Shown here: positions 1 through 8,445 of the stretch, piece by piece
Layout of the letters: every line of letters begins with the position of its first letter
Numbering within the stretch: the first letter of the stretch is position 1
Assembly (NCBI GenBank): GCA_937951675.1
Contig: CALFBI010000016.1
Coordinates: 1-40,924 of the forward strand
DNA: 40,924 nt
From: an uncultured Verrucomicrobiales bacterium
GTDB taxonomy: Bacteria; Verrucomicrobiota; Verrucomicrobiia; Verrucomicrobiales; Akkermansiaceae
Reading direction: 5' to 3'
Program-made: the position numbers and the translations under genes
The notes under the pieces: generated by a model
What the model saw: only the letters and a program-made list of their open reading frames with translations
The model's database searches: none
What the model was told of the DNA's origin: nothing

Positions 1-99
1 AAGCAAGACAAGCAAGACAAGCAAGACAAGCAAGACAAGCAAGACAAGCAAGACAAGCAAGACAAGCAAGACAAGCAAGACAAGCAAGACAAGCAAGAC
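1..99 (+). repeat. 9-bp tandem repeat, 11 perfect copies, coding for Lys-Gln-Asp
   Basis: The unit aagcaagac is repeated 11 times without a single mismatch from the first base of the window to position 99, and it may continue upstream. It is in frame with the BatC-like gene and encodes (KQD)n. The unit length is a multiple of three, so gain or loss of copies would change linker length without a frameshift. Perfect identity at synonymous sites points to recent slippage rather than selection on the protein sequence alone. Confidence 0.97.
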
Positions 100-447
100 G
101 ACGATTCAAACCAGGGTGAAAAACCTGAATCTGAAAATGGCGATTCAAAATCCGAAGCTGGTGAAAATCCTGAACCCAAAGCCAACGAATCTCAAGATCC
201 GGATTCTAAAGAGAACTCTGAACAAGCCTCGTCTTCTTCCGAAAACAATGGCCAAGAAGCCAATCCATCCTCCCAAACTGGAGAAAGCTCTAACTCGCAA
301 GGGACTTCTAAGTCGAATGACTCTCAAGAGCTGCCTGCTGAGGTCATGAAAGCGTTTCAGCTTCTCGAAGAAAATGCTGATATGCAGAAAAGCCCTCTCC
401 GCCGTGTGCGACCACCTCATTTCGAAAAACCTGAAAAAGACTGGTAA
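1..447 (+). CDS. C-terminal part of a BatC-like low-complexity protein (5' end outside window)
   Basis: An open frame runs from base 1 to a TAA whose last base is the first base of the next ATG. It encodes about 148 residues of extreme low complexity. First come 11 Lys-Gln-Asp units, then a Glu/Ser/Asn/Pro/Gln-rich linker, then a short ordered tail containing ELPAEVMKAFQLLEENADMQ and ending RVRPPHFEKPEKDW. Bat-operon TPR or VWA proteins (BatB/BatC) typically end with a charged linker, a short Leu-rich segment and a Lys-Asp-Trp terminus. The overlap with batD supports this identity. The TPR or VWA part would lie upstream of the window. In the family these are membrane-anchored partners of a MoxR ATPase and are exposed outside the cytoplasm. 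The linker is probably disordered. The frame is secure; the family assignment rests mostly on context. Confidence 0.7.
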   Translation, partial: KQDKQDKQDKQDKQDKQDKQDKQDKQDKQDKQDDDSNQGEKPESENGDSKSEAGENPEPKANESQDPDSKENSEQASSSSENNGQEANPSSQTGESSNSQGTSKSNDSQELPAEVMKAFQLLEENADMQKSPLRRVRPPHFEKPEKDW

Positions 448-2771
448 TGAAAACATTTATCATCCTCATTACATCCCTATTACTCATCGCTCATTTAGGA
501 GCGCAAGAGCCCGCAAAGGCTGAGCTTTCTTCCAAGATCTTAGTTCCTGGAGAAAGCGCCATCTTCACAATTATCATCCCCAATGGCCCTGCTGACCAGA
601 TCCCTAAAATGCCGGCCAACTCAAAGCTCAGTTTTGCCTACTCGCAAAAAGGGTTATTGAACCCTTTTAATCCTGCGATGGGGTATGGTTATTCTTATCG
701 CGTTACTGGCTACGAAGTTGGTTCCACTACGATTCCTTCTATTAAAATCCAACAGCAAGGGCGAGTTTACCAAACTCCCGCAACAGCAATCACCGTGCGA
801 CCAGCCAGTGATATCATCTGGTCTACAGCAAAGCTCGATAAGGTTCGACCCTTTCAATACGGAACGAGTATCACTCTTCCTAAAGAAGCGATCTACTTAG
901 GTGAAATTGTCCCAGTCGAAATCAAATATTACTTTCCTAAATCGATGCGAGCAGAACCTTCTGCCCCCGTCACCGTTCCCCAACAAGACATCACTGCATG
1001 GCGCTTTGAATACAAAAAAATGAAAGGGCACTACCGAGGCGAAAATGGATCTTATGACGTCTTAAGTTTTCATAGTCAGCTCTCGCCCCTCAAAGAAGGC
1101 AAGGTTGCCATCGGCCCCACCAATCTCGATATGAATATCATTATCGAAGTCAACTCCCGAGGTCGTTTTGCAAAGCGACGAATCGGAGTCAACGTCCCTA
1201 GTGAGAAAAAAGAAATTCTCTCACTTCCTCTCCCTCCTGGAGCGCCATCAGGATTCCAAAATGCGGTTGGAAATTTCACACTCGAAGCCAGCACTACCAC
1301 CTCTTCCAATGAACTCGGGGAGCCCCTCTCTGTCATGCTTGATGTCAAAGGACAGGGTAATTTAAACCAACTCAAAGCCCCTCAAATCCTCAACCCTAAA
1401 GGCTGGAAAGTCTATGACACACAACGACAAGAAAGAAGCGAAGACCGAAAGTCTTCGGAAGGGATCGTAACCTTCACCCAGATCCTCAGAGCAGAGCAGC
1501 ATCACGATGCGATCCCTCCCTTCTCGCTCGTTTACTTCGACCCCGAACTACGAGAATACAAAACCCTTACCACGCCTCCGATTCCTATCGACATTAAAGG
1601 CTCCGCCCTTCTTCCTCCGGACTCTTTAAGTCCGGCCACTACTTCTCAATCACAATCTTTTCTTGGATACATTGCTCCTCAAAGCTCTATTTCAGCAAGT
1701 CATTCTTGGCTGAGGTATTGGCAGATTTTACCAGCAACGGCTTCTCTTTTGATGATTTTTTTACTGTGGAAGCGCTATAAATCACACGCTCCAAATCAGA
1801 ACCGAAAAACGTCCTTTAGCGCCACCCTTGATGAGCTCGATGAAATGAATGATCGGGACTTTCTCCGCACCGCCTCTCGCTGGATTGAGGGCTCTATCCC
1901 CAGTCAAAAACGCACCGATAGCCAACGTGAAATTCTCTCTGAGCGAGATCAATATTGCTACCAACCTGACACCACTGAATTAGGGAAAGACAAACGATCC
2001 CGTTACAAACAAACCCTTAAAGCATTAGCAAAAACCATCTGTCTAGTGACAGCCTCCCTGATTTTGCTACCCTCAATAACAAAGGCGGCTTCCTTAGAAG
2101 ATGCTGAGAAAGCCTGGTTCGATCAAGATTACCAAGCCGCCCAAACCGTTTTTCTAGAGCTCCATCAACAAAATCCTCAACAAGCAGACCTCTCTTACAA
2201 CCTTGCCAATTGCTACCTGCACTTAGGTCACTCGGGCTTGGCTTCTTACTATTACCACCTCGCTCTTGAAGCGGAACCTACCCATGTTGAGTCTCAGCAA
2301 AACCTTTCCTTCCTTAAGCAAAAAGCACACTTTCCTCAACCCTCACTTAGTCCAGCACAAAAGCTTATCCACAGTTATACAAAGGCCTCATATCGCACCT
2401 TTTTGAATATTTCCTTATGGACCGGTTTACTCTCGGCATTAGGTTTTCTCCTCGCTCGGCACCCTCTCCTCAAAATCGGATCTGCGACTTTTTTCTCAAT
2501 CACCATCATCACCACCGGCCTGAGTTTTTGGAGTTTAACTCAATATGTCGAATACGGGGCAGATCACCCTTCTGCTCTCAAAGCCGTTTTCATTGCTGAT
2601 GAAAGCCAGGCCATCAAAACAAGCCCCAGCCGAGCTGCTACCGACCTTGTCACTGTTCCGGCTGGAACAAGTGCTGCCATTTTAAAAGAACGAGGCCCTT
2701 GGTATTACATCGAGCTCTCAAACCGAACTCGGGGCTGGGTGGAAGCCTCTTTCCTCAAAAAGCTTCCTTAA
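447..2771 (+). CDS. batD: BatD-BatE fusion protein (Bat/aerotolerance-type, TPR and SH3 domains)
   Basis: This 774-residue protein begins with a signal peptide (residues 1-20). A long beta-rich BatD (oxygen-tolerance family) region of about 390 residues follows, then a transmembrane segment at about 425-441. A second hydrophobic stretch at about 527-546 looks like an internal signal peptide (ending SITKAAS). It precedes TPR-like helices (about 548-625), two transmembrane helices (about 653-672 and 676-697) and a C-terminal bacterial SH3 domain ending in GWVEASFLKKLP. The second half corresponds to a separate BatE protein in Bacteroidetes, so this appears to be a fusion in one uninterrupted frame. 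Its ATG overlaps the stop of the upstream gene, indicating translational coupling. Bat proteins are thought to work with MoxR ATPases at the cell envelope; the precise role is not established. Confidence 0.85.
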   Translation: MKTFIILITSLLLIAHLGAQEPAKAELSSKILVPGESAIFTIIIPNGPADQIPKMPANSKLSFAYSQKGLLNPFNPAMGYGYSYRVTGYEVGSTTIPSIKIQQQGRVYQTPATAITVRPASDIIWSTAKLDKVRPFQYGTSITLPKEAIYLGEIVPVEIKYYFPKSMRAEPSAPVTVPQQDITAWRFEYKKMKGHYRGENGSYDVLSFHSQLSPLKEGKVAIGPTNLDMNIIIEVNSRGRFAKRRIGVNVPSEKKEILSLPLPPGAPSGFQNAVGNFTLEASTTTSSNELGEPLSVMLDVKGQGNLNQLKAPQILNPKGWKVYDTQRQERSEDRKSSEGIVTFTQILRAEQHHDAIPPFSLVYFDPELREYKTLTTPPIPIDIKGSALLPPDSLSPATTSQSQSFLGYIAPQSSISASHSWLRYWQILPATASLLMIFLLWKRYKSHAPNQNRKTSFSATLDELDEMNDRDFLRTASRWIEGSIPSQKRTDSQREILSERDQYCYQPDTTELGKDKRSRYKQTLKALAKTICLVTASLILLPSITKAASLEDAEKAWFDQDYQAAQTVFLELHQQNPQQADLSYNLANCYLHLGHSGLASYYYHLALEAEPTHVESQQNLSFLKQKAHFPQPSLSPAQKLIHSYTKASYRTFLNISLWTGLLSALGFLLARHPLLKIGSATFFSITIITTGLSFWSLTQYVEYGADHPSALKAVFIADESQAIKTSPSRAATDLVTVPAGTSAAILKERGPWYYIELSNRTRGWVEASFLKKLP

Positions 2772-2784
2772 TTAAAACCTTTGT

Positions 2785-3948
2785 ATGCAATCTCACTCTT
2801 CCCATCTCGCCTATTGCACCAATATTCACCCCGCCGAAAGTTGGGATGAAACGTTCGCGATGCTTAACAAGCACGTGCTTCCGGTTCGAGACCGCCTTTC
2901 ACAGGAAAAGCCTTATGCGATTGGGTTACGCCTTTCCGCCTTAGCGGCACGAGAGCTCCTTTCTGATTCAAATCTCTCTTCTTTCAAAAATTGGCTCGGC
3001 CAAGAAAATTGCTACGTCTTTACTATTAACGGTTTTCCATATGGAAGCTTTCATAATACTCGAGTCAAAGAACAGGTCTATCGTCCTGATTGGACAAGTA
3101 ATGAACGATTAGAATACACACAAAATCTCATCACCATCATTGCCGCCCTCACCCCAGCTAAAGGTGAAGGATCGATCTCCACCTTGCCGGGGTCCTTTAA
3201 GGAATTCGATGCCGCAGAAGAAGAGATTTTTAAACGGCTTCTTGATTGTGCTCATGCGCTTGAAGCGGCGAGCCTTAAAACGGGAACGGACCTGCATCTA
3301 GGGCTCGAACCTGAACCCCTGGGGCATTTTGAAAACCTCACCGAAACGCTCGCTTTTTTTAAGAGGTTTCACGCTTGGGCCCAGCTGCCTCAACTGATTC
3401 AAAAACGGATCGGGGTCAACTACGACACCTGTCACTTCGCACTCGAATATGAAAAGGCTACCCAAGCTCTCGACGCCTTGCATCAAGCTGAGATCCGTAT
3501 TTCAAAAATACACCTCTCAAACGCGCTACGCTTTGATCCTCGTGACCCTGGTGTTTTAGACACCATCGCTTCCTTTGATGAACCGACCTACCTTCATCAA
3601 GTCCTCCTCAAAGACTCCGCTCAGCAAATTCAAAGGTATCGTGATTTGCCTGAGTTTTTCGAAGCGGTTCGAAACCAGTCATTAGACCTCTCTTCGTATA
3701 CCGAAGGCCGGATCCACTTTCACATCCCCCTCTACGACACCCCACCCGCTCCTCTTTCCTCCACTCAAAATCACACTCTTGAAACGCTCCAGTGGGTGAG
3801 TCAACATCCGGGCCTTTGCCAACATTTTGAAATTGAGACCTACACCTGGGGTGTTTTTCCGGAAACGATGCAAGTCGACCTCACAGACCAAATCGAACAA
3901 GAATATTGCTGGGTGATGAGCCATTGGCCTACCTTTACAATCTCATGA
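2785..3948 (+). CDS. eboE: EboE, sugar-phosphate-isomerase-like (TIM barrel) metabolite traffic protein
   Basis: This 387-residue cytoplasmic protein has the EboE hallmark near its start (LAYCTNIHPAESWDE). Barrel-type motifs follow: DLHLGLEPEPLGHFEN, GVNYDTCHFALEYE and KIHLSNALR. Their acidic and His residues resemble the metal site of xylose-isomerase-like enzymes. EboE belongs to the ebo/edb gene set, which includes a UbiA prenyltransferase and a TatD hydrolase and has been linked in cyanobacteria to moving scytonemin precursors to the periplasm. The substrate is unknown. The gene starts 13 bp after the BatD-BatE stop and overlaps eboC by an ATGA junction, so it is probably transcribed with both. 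No Shine-Dalgarno sequence precedes its ATG. Confidence 0.88.
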   Translation: MQSHSSHLAYCTNIHPAESWDETFAMLNKHVLPVRDRLSQEKPYAIGLRLSALAARELLSDSNLSSFKNWLGQENCYVFTINGFPYGSFHNTRVKEQVYRPDWTSNERLEYTQNLITIIAALTPAKGEGSISTLPGSFKEFDAAEEEIFKRLLDCAHALEAASLKTGTDLHLGLEPEPLGHFENLTETLAFFKRFHAWAQLPQLIQKRIGVNYDTCHFALEYEKATQALDALHQAEIRISKIHLSNALRFDPRDPGVLDTIASFDEPTYLHQVLLKDSAQQIQRYRDLPEFFEAVRNQSLDLSSYTEGRIHFHIPLYDTPPAPLSSTQNHTLETLQWVSQHPGLCQHFEIETYTWGVFPETMQVDLTDQIEQEYCWVMSHWPTFTIS

Positions 3949-4910
3949 GTCAATTCAAAGACCTCTGCGCAATTGGCCGTGTTTCAAATTTACCGACTGT
4001 TGTCAGTAACGTCTTCTTAGGGTGCTTACTTTCTTACTTTTTTGGGAATTATCACAATGAGGTTCGGTTCATTGAGCCGATGCTCATCGGGTGCTTCCTG
4101 TATCTCGCAGGATGTTTTTTCAACGACTTTTCGGATCTTAAATGGGATGCGATCCATAAGCCCGACCGGCCTCTTGTGACAGGGCGTGTTAAGAAATCTA
4201 CTCTCATCAGCCTCATCCTAGCGTGCTTATCCGCAGCCTTTATTCTCGCGAGTCAGCTCCAAACGAGTGTCATTGTCGTTTCTTTACTGATCGTTTTGAT
4301 GGTGCTGATCTATACCGTGATTCATAAAAAGACGGTTTGGGGTTGCGTCCCGATGGGACTTTCTCGCTGTTTACTTCTCTACTTGGGGCTTACTGCTAAC
4401 AAAGTCTCGATGGGCAATGGCTTCTTTCAAAATTGGGATTTTGTATCTATCTTAAGTGGCGTTTATTCGCTAATCCCATTTGCTCCCTACACCTTCGGCT
4501 TACTTTGTTACATCATTGTTCTCACCATCTCGGCTAGATTTGAGGCAAGCAATTCACTTTCTCGTCCGCTTCGGGTCACCCTCATTTGTTTCATGGCCTT
4601 TTTTCTTCTTTATCTCACCAAGCTTTTCTTCTTTTGGGATCAACCCTTTGCTTTGGTTCTATTGGCCATTATCACCTTTCTTCTACTTCCTTATCGAACT
4701 CTTAGCTCCAATATCTCAAAAGCAGTCGCTTCTTGGCTCGCTGGGATCTGCCTACTGGACCTTGCCTTTTTTCTCTCTTTCTCAATGGAGGAATGGAAAA
4801 AACATCAGCAAGGGCAAGAAACTATTCTGATATTTCTCTTTGCCCCTCTCGTCTTTCTTTCCTGCTATTTCAGTGCCAAACTTCTCCAGAAATACGCTTC
4901 CGCAACCTAA
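3945..4910 (+). CDS. eboC: EboC, UbiA-family membrane prenyltransferase
   Basis: This 321-residue polytopic membrane protein has the UbiA first aspartate motif, NDFSDLKWDAIHKPDRPLVTG (split as NDFSDLKWD and KPDRPLVTG), at about residues 67-87. About eight hydrophobic helices follow. UbiA enzymes transfer isoprenyl groups to acceptors within the membrane. EboC is the ebo-cluster member, and its real acceptor is not known. The ATG at 3945 shares ATGA with the eboE stop, which fixes the start; the frame is open 39 bp further upstream but that segment lies inside eboE. The pairing with eboE supports EboC over menaquinone or ubiquinone UbiA/MenA. The second aspartate motif is less typical (LTISARFEASN region). 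Confidence 0.87.
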   Translation: MSQFKDLCAIGRVSNLPTVVSNVFLGCLLSYFFGNYHNEVRFIEPMLIGCFLYLAGCFFNDFSDLKWDAIHKPDRPLVTGRVKKSTLISLILACLSAAFILASQLQTSVIVVSLLIVLMVLIYTVIHKKTVWGCVPMGLSRCLLLYLGLTANKVSMGNGFFQNWDFVSILSGVYSLIPFAPYTFGLLCYIIVLTISARFEASNSLSRPLRVTLICFMAFFLLYLTKLFFFWDQPFALVLLAIITFLLLPYRTLSSNISKAVASWLAGICLLDLAFFLSFSMEEWKKHQQGQETILIFLFAPLVFLSCYFSAKLLQKYASAT

Positions 4911-4928
4911 GGGGTCGTTTCTCCCCAC

Positions 4929-4964
4929 AAAAAAGCCCCTCTCGCGCAATACGAGAAGGACTTT
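4929..4964 (-). terminator. Rho-independent terminator downstream of the DUF5069 gene
   Basis: Read on the minus strand, AAAGTCCTTCTCG and CGAGAGGGGCTTT form a 13-bp stem with two G-U pairs around a 7-nt loop. The stem runs straight into six U residues. It lies just past the minus-strand stop at 4987. Read on the plus strand the two wobble pairs become A-C mismatches and no U tract follows, so it should act mainly on minus-strand transcripts. Confidence 0.8.
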
Positions 4965-4986
4965 GAAAGAATAAAAATGAACGCTC

Positions 4987-5421
4987 TTACTTAATTAATT
5001 CGTTATAGAAGCCCTGCCAATCATCAAGATTGTTCAAGTTCACGGCATCACGAGGGCCCGCCTCTGCGGCAAGACCTACTGAAGGAAGGATCTCGGCACA
5101 TACTTCATCCGTATGAACATAACCGGTGATGGCTGCATTCAATGCTTCGACAGAAGCTTGATCAAGTTTAGTCCCATGTTCCTTCACCCAAGCTTCGCAC
5201 TCGAGGTAGCTTGGTTTTGTATCGATAAAAGCTAAAAACGCCGCACGATCGAGACCGAGTCCATCAAGCACCATTTGATCGTAGCCTTGGCCACAAGCTG
5301 GGTAATCAGCATGTAATTTACCTGCAGCTCCCAAAGAAGCTTTTTGCCAGAGACGAGGAAGATGTAAAACACCGAGAGGGCCTGTGGTGCCCGAACTAAT
5401 TAAAGGAATGATATTATTCAT
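4987..5421 (-). CDS. DUF5069 domain-containing protein
   Basis: This 144-residue soluble protein has the DUF5069 signature: LPRLWQKASLGAAGKL near residue 22, then GYDQMVLDGLGLDRAAFLAFI. I see no signal peptide or membrane segment. The family is widespread in Verrucomicrobia and Planctomycetes, and its function is unknown. The gene lies 57 bp downstream of the mechanosensitive channel gene on the same strand and is followed by a strong terminator, so the two may form a short operon. No Shine-Dalgarno precedes the ATG. Confidence 0.85.
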   Translation of the reverse strand: MNNIIPLISSGTTGPLGVLHLPRLWQKASLGAAGKLHADYPACGQGYDQMVLDGLGLDRAAFLAFIDTKPSYLECEAWVKEHGTKLDQASVEALNAAITGYVHTDEVCAEILPSVGLAAEAGPRDAVNLNNLDDWQGFYNELIK

Positions 5422-5478
5422 GCGAAGCTTGATAAAAGCGGCAGCTTCTCAAGATGGTCAAGAAAGAAAGTTTCTTCC

Positions 5479-6735
5479 TTAGGAATTAAAGGCTTCCTGA
5501 AAGTCCTGCCCACTTGGTTTTTGGTAAACTTGCAAATCGAATTCTTGAATAATTGAAAAGAGATGATCGAAAATATCAGATTGAACGTTTTCATACTCCA
5601 CCCACCGATTGTCATTAAGAAAGAAATAAACCTCCATTGGCACTCCTTCTGAAGTAGATTGAAGTTGTCTAACAAGTAAGGTGTTTTCACTATCAAAAGC
5701 AGAGTGATTTTTAATATAGCTCTCAATATAAGCCCGAAAAACTCCCAGATTAGTTAAGCGTCGGTGATTCACCTGCGCTTGATCTGCTATTGCTTTATTC
5801 CAATCCTCTAAGACCGTCTTCTTTTTCTTTAGGTGCTCCTGTAGAATCACCACTTTTTCGAATTGTTTCAGATCTTCTTCGCTTAAAAAGCGAACAGTAT
5901 TCATATTAATATTAATACTTCGCTTAATCCGGCGCACCCCACTATTCGACATCCCTCGCCAGTTTTTGAAACTGTCACTGATCAAAGTGTAGGTAGGAAT
6001 GGTGGTGATCGTTTTATCCCAATTCTGAACTTTTACGGTCGTGAGAGCCACTTCCGTGACGCTCCCATTTGCCCCGTATTGAGGCATCTCGATCCAATCC
6101 CCTTCCGCAATCATCCGGTTTGCCGATAACTGAATCCCAGCAACAAGACCCAAAATAGAGTCTTTAAAAATCAACATCAGAATCGCAGTCAGAGCACCAA
6201 ACCCGCTGAAAATCACAAGCGGCGACCTTCCCATCATCGAGGAAACAATGAGAACCATTCCTACTACAAAGGTGACAATTTTAATCACCTGTAGAAAACC
6301 CTTGATCGGGACCTCATCAGAAAAACTAAATTTTTCATAAATCCTACCAAAGGCATTCAAAAGAGAGCTCAATGCGAGCCACCCAATAATCACAATATAA
6401 ATGTATGATATCGAAGTGAGAGCGACACCAATACCTTCCACTCGGAAAACTTTCCCGATATGACTCCAAATGAAAATGGCAGGAGTCAGGTGAGCGACCC
6501 ATTGTAGCAACCTTCCATTGACGAGCTCATTATCCCAACTGGATTTGGTTCGCTTTACTAATTTCGCGGCGCCGCGTGTGATCACATACTTGGTGATCAG
6601 GTGGATCGCTCCAGCCACTAAAATAAGAGTGATACACAAAATGGCGTCTGTCACATAAGGCAAATAGGATTCAGCCAAAAAGCCCTCTTTAGAGCTCAGC
6701 CAATTCTCAAGAAATCCTCTCCATTTTGTAATCAT
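5479..6735 (-). CDS. MscS-family mechanosensitive ion channel, YbdG type
   Basis: This 418-residue inner-membrane protein has about five predicted helices. The pore-lining helix is Gly/Ala-rich (IFSGFGALTAILMLIFKDS, about residues 190-210). The MscS beta domain follows (AEGDWIEMPQYGANGSVTEV, TTVKVQNWDKTITTIP). Length and the Trp-rich SFKNWRGMSNSGVRRIKRS segment match the YbdG/miniconductance group (E. coli YbdG is 415 aa). Such channels release solutes on hypo-osmotic shock. A promoter-like sequence just upstream would give a transcript with almost no 5' leader. A GAAAG element precedes the ATG at close range. Confidence 0.88.
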   Translation of the reverse strand: MITKWRGFLENWLSSKEGFLAESYLPYVTDAILCITLILVAGAIHLITKYVITRGAAKLVKRTKSSWDNELVNGRLLQWVAHLTPAIFIWSHIGKVFRVEGIGVALTSISYIYIVIIGWLALSSLLNAFGRIYEKFSFSDEVPIKGFLQVIKIVTFVVGMVLIVSSMMGRSPLVIFSGFGALTAILMLIFKDSILGLVAGIQLSANRMIAEGDWIEMPQYGANGSVTEVALTTVKVQNWDKTITTIPTYTLISDSFKNWRGMSNSGVRRIKRSININMNTVRFLSEEDLKQFEKVVILQEHLKKKKTVLEDWNKAIADQAQVNHRRLTNLGVFRAYIESYIKNHSAFDSENTLLVRQLQSTSEGVPMEVYFFLNDNRWVEYENVQSDIFDHLFSIIQEFDLQVYQKPSGQDFQEAFNS

Positions 6736-6744
6736 ACTTTCAGG

Positions 6745-6773
6745 CTTATAGAGTAACTTTGTTGGCCTGACAA
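6745..6773 (-). promoter_or_regulatory. Putative sigma-70-type promoter of the mechanosensitive channel gene
   Basis: On the minus strand TTGTCA and TATAAG are separated by exactly 17 bases. The -10 box ends only about 9 bases before the ATG at 6735, so the mRNA leader would be nearly absent. Seen by eye only. Confidence 0.45.
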
Positions 6774-6834
6774 GAGACAGGTCATCGAAGGTAACAAACT
6801 CGTTTCTTTTTCTTCTACAATCTCGCGAGTCTTT

Positions 6835-8445
6835 TTAAAAGCCAGGCACTGGAATCACTTCAGACTTTTCTCCATTCAAATAAGTCCACTGAATCACTGC
6901 CGATTGAGCTCCTTTGGGAACCTTCACTGCAACATTGTTCATAAATTCATCCGGAATCGGGGCAAAGTTTTGGTCAGCGGAAGGAAATTTATAATCGCGA
7001 TCTGGGACCTCTGTATCGAAACCGTAGCGAATCTCTTTTAAAGCGACTCGATACATTAAAAGGTTTGAGAAATAAAGGAGCCGCTCACTCTCATTCCCTG
7101 GATTATTCTGCGCTTGCACCGCTTGGTAACGAATCATTTCTAAATACTTTCGTGCTTCTTCCGAAATCCCTTTTTCCAAATGATGTTCAAAGGCGTATGG
7201 GCCAACGACCTCCCCACGAGAGTTTTCGTATTGCACTTCAATTTTCAGAAACTTCTTCCCTTTCGCCACAGGAAACATCATTTGAGCCATGGCCATCATT
7301 TGATTTTTAGGACCTAGTGGTTTCACTTCTTTAAAAGTGCCTCCCTCAGGTCTCCACTGAATCTTGCTCGCCTGCTCACTAATCGTCACGGTGCCACGAC
7401 ACACATTCGTATTATCAATAGACCACGCCACCTCAATAGGGTTTTTAATTTTTTCACCTAGGACCGAATCTTCGATTACCTTCCGGCGCTGTTCGGCATC
7501 AGCCAACCATTCCGAAAGCAATTCTTGATCCACAAAGTATTTCACGACCTTACCTTCCTGATTGGCCTGAAGAAAAGCCTTCACATATTTAAGCTCTTCA
7601 CGACGATCTGTTAAAGTCTGATTCCCTACCCGAGCATAGGAATAGTCCAAACTCAGATGATACCAAACGGGCCCATAGTCAGGATGCTGTTCCGAATATT
7701 TAAGAAGTTCTTGCACTCGTTGCTCCCGCGGTAACAGCAGGTTTTTAGTATAGCTTACGGTCTCTCCTTCTGACGATGCTGTCACCTCTTGATAAGCCTC
7801 TCTTGCTCCCGCAGTTCCTTCCTGCACTTTTAGAAATTTAATAAAACGAAGATGCGGGTCTATTTTACCTGTATCATTTTTAAAATAAGAAAGGTAAGAT
7901 CTACGAGCTGCAGCGTAGTCTCCTCCTAACTCGTGAATTTTAGCATTATGATAAAACTCCTCCGAAGTCTTAGGCTTTAAGATCACTCCTCCTGATTGAG
8001 CAATATTCTCCACCCCTTTCAAAATCTGGTCAACTTTCACCTCCGTCCGCGAGGTCGTTTCTTGGATTTCGCTCACCTCTTTTTGAATCATTCCGAGAGT
8101 ATTTTGCAATTGAGATAAAACTGGGATCGTCGCAGCTAAGACCCCTCTTTTCTCTTTCGTATCTGAATTTTTCATCAAGCCCATCATCCCTGTGACCACA
8201 AAGGTGAAGAGGGAAAGTAGAATCCATGAGGTCACATCTCTCTTCTCTCTACCAAAGGTTCGCAAACAAAGGAGCGAAATAAAAATGATCAACGAAACCA
8301 AACACAGCGCTAAGGCAAATGGAGCGACCGGCTGTAAAACATCTGACACAAACCCAAAACAGGCACTTAAACCACCCGCAAACTTCAACGAAGCGTTGCT
8401 AGACTGACGAAGAGAACCTATCGACGAAAGTAATTTTGAAACCAT
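6835..8445 (-). CDS. Membrane-anchored protein with helical-repeat region, function unknown
   Basis: This 536-residue protein is not recognised as a named family. Two hydrophobic helices lie near the N-terminus (VAPFALALCLVSLIIFISLL and WILLSLFTFVVTGMMGLM). A coiled-coil segment follows (IQKEVSEIQETTSRTEVKVDQ), then TPR-like helices starting at EEFYHNAKIHELGGDYAAAR. The C-terminal half is soluble and mixed, with several beta-like blocks. It is probably an inner-membrane protein with a large soluble domain. The frame is open to a GTG at 8454, but the ATG at 8445 has an AGGTG element about six bases upstream, so the ATG is preferred. A promoter-like sequence lies about 65 bp upstream. The gene stands alone between the channel gene and the oxidoreductase. 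Confidence 0.75.
   Translation of the reverse strand: MVSKLLSSIGSLRQSSNASLKFAGGLSACFGFVSDVLQPVAPFALALCLVSLIIFISLLCLRTFGREKRDVTSWILLSLFTFVVTGMMGLMKNSDTKEKRGVLAATIPVLSQLQNTLGMIQKEVSEIQETTSRTEVKVDQILKGVENIAQSGGVILKPKTSEEFYHNAKIHELGGDYAAARRSYLSYFKNDTGKIDPHLRFIKFLKVQEGTAGAREAYQEVTASSEGETVSYTKNLLLPREQRVQELLKYSEQHPDYGPVWYHLSLDYSYARVGNQTLTDRREELKYVKAFLQANQEGKVVKYFVDQELLSEWLADAEQRRKVIEDSVLGEKIKNPIEVAWSIDNTNVCRGTVTISEQASKIQWRPEGGTFKEVKPLGPKNQMMAMAQMMFPVAKGKKFLKIEVQYENSRGEVVGPYAFEHHLEKGISEEARKYLEMIRYQAVQAQNNPGNESERLLYFSNLLMYRVALKEIRYGFDTEVPDRDYKFPSADQNFAPIPDEFMNNVAVKVPKGAQSAVIQWTYLNGEKSEVIPVPGF

Noticed and set aside
145-456. 103-aa open frame antisense to the BatC-like gene
   Set aside because: It mirrors the low-complexity coding region, has no recognisable domain, and the plus frame is clearly coding and continues into batD.
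2365-2373. TTATCCACA, a perfect DnaA-box consensus
   Set aside because: A single copy inside the batD-batE coding region with no AT-rich unwinding element or further boxes; expected by chance.
2867-2878. 12-bp palindrome AAGCACGTGCTT
   Set aside because: It lies inside eboE coding sequence and fits the amino-acid sequence; no regulatory position.
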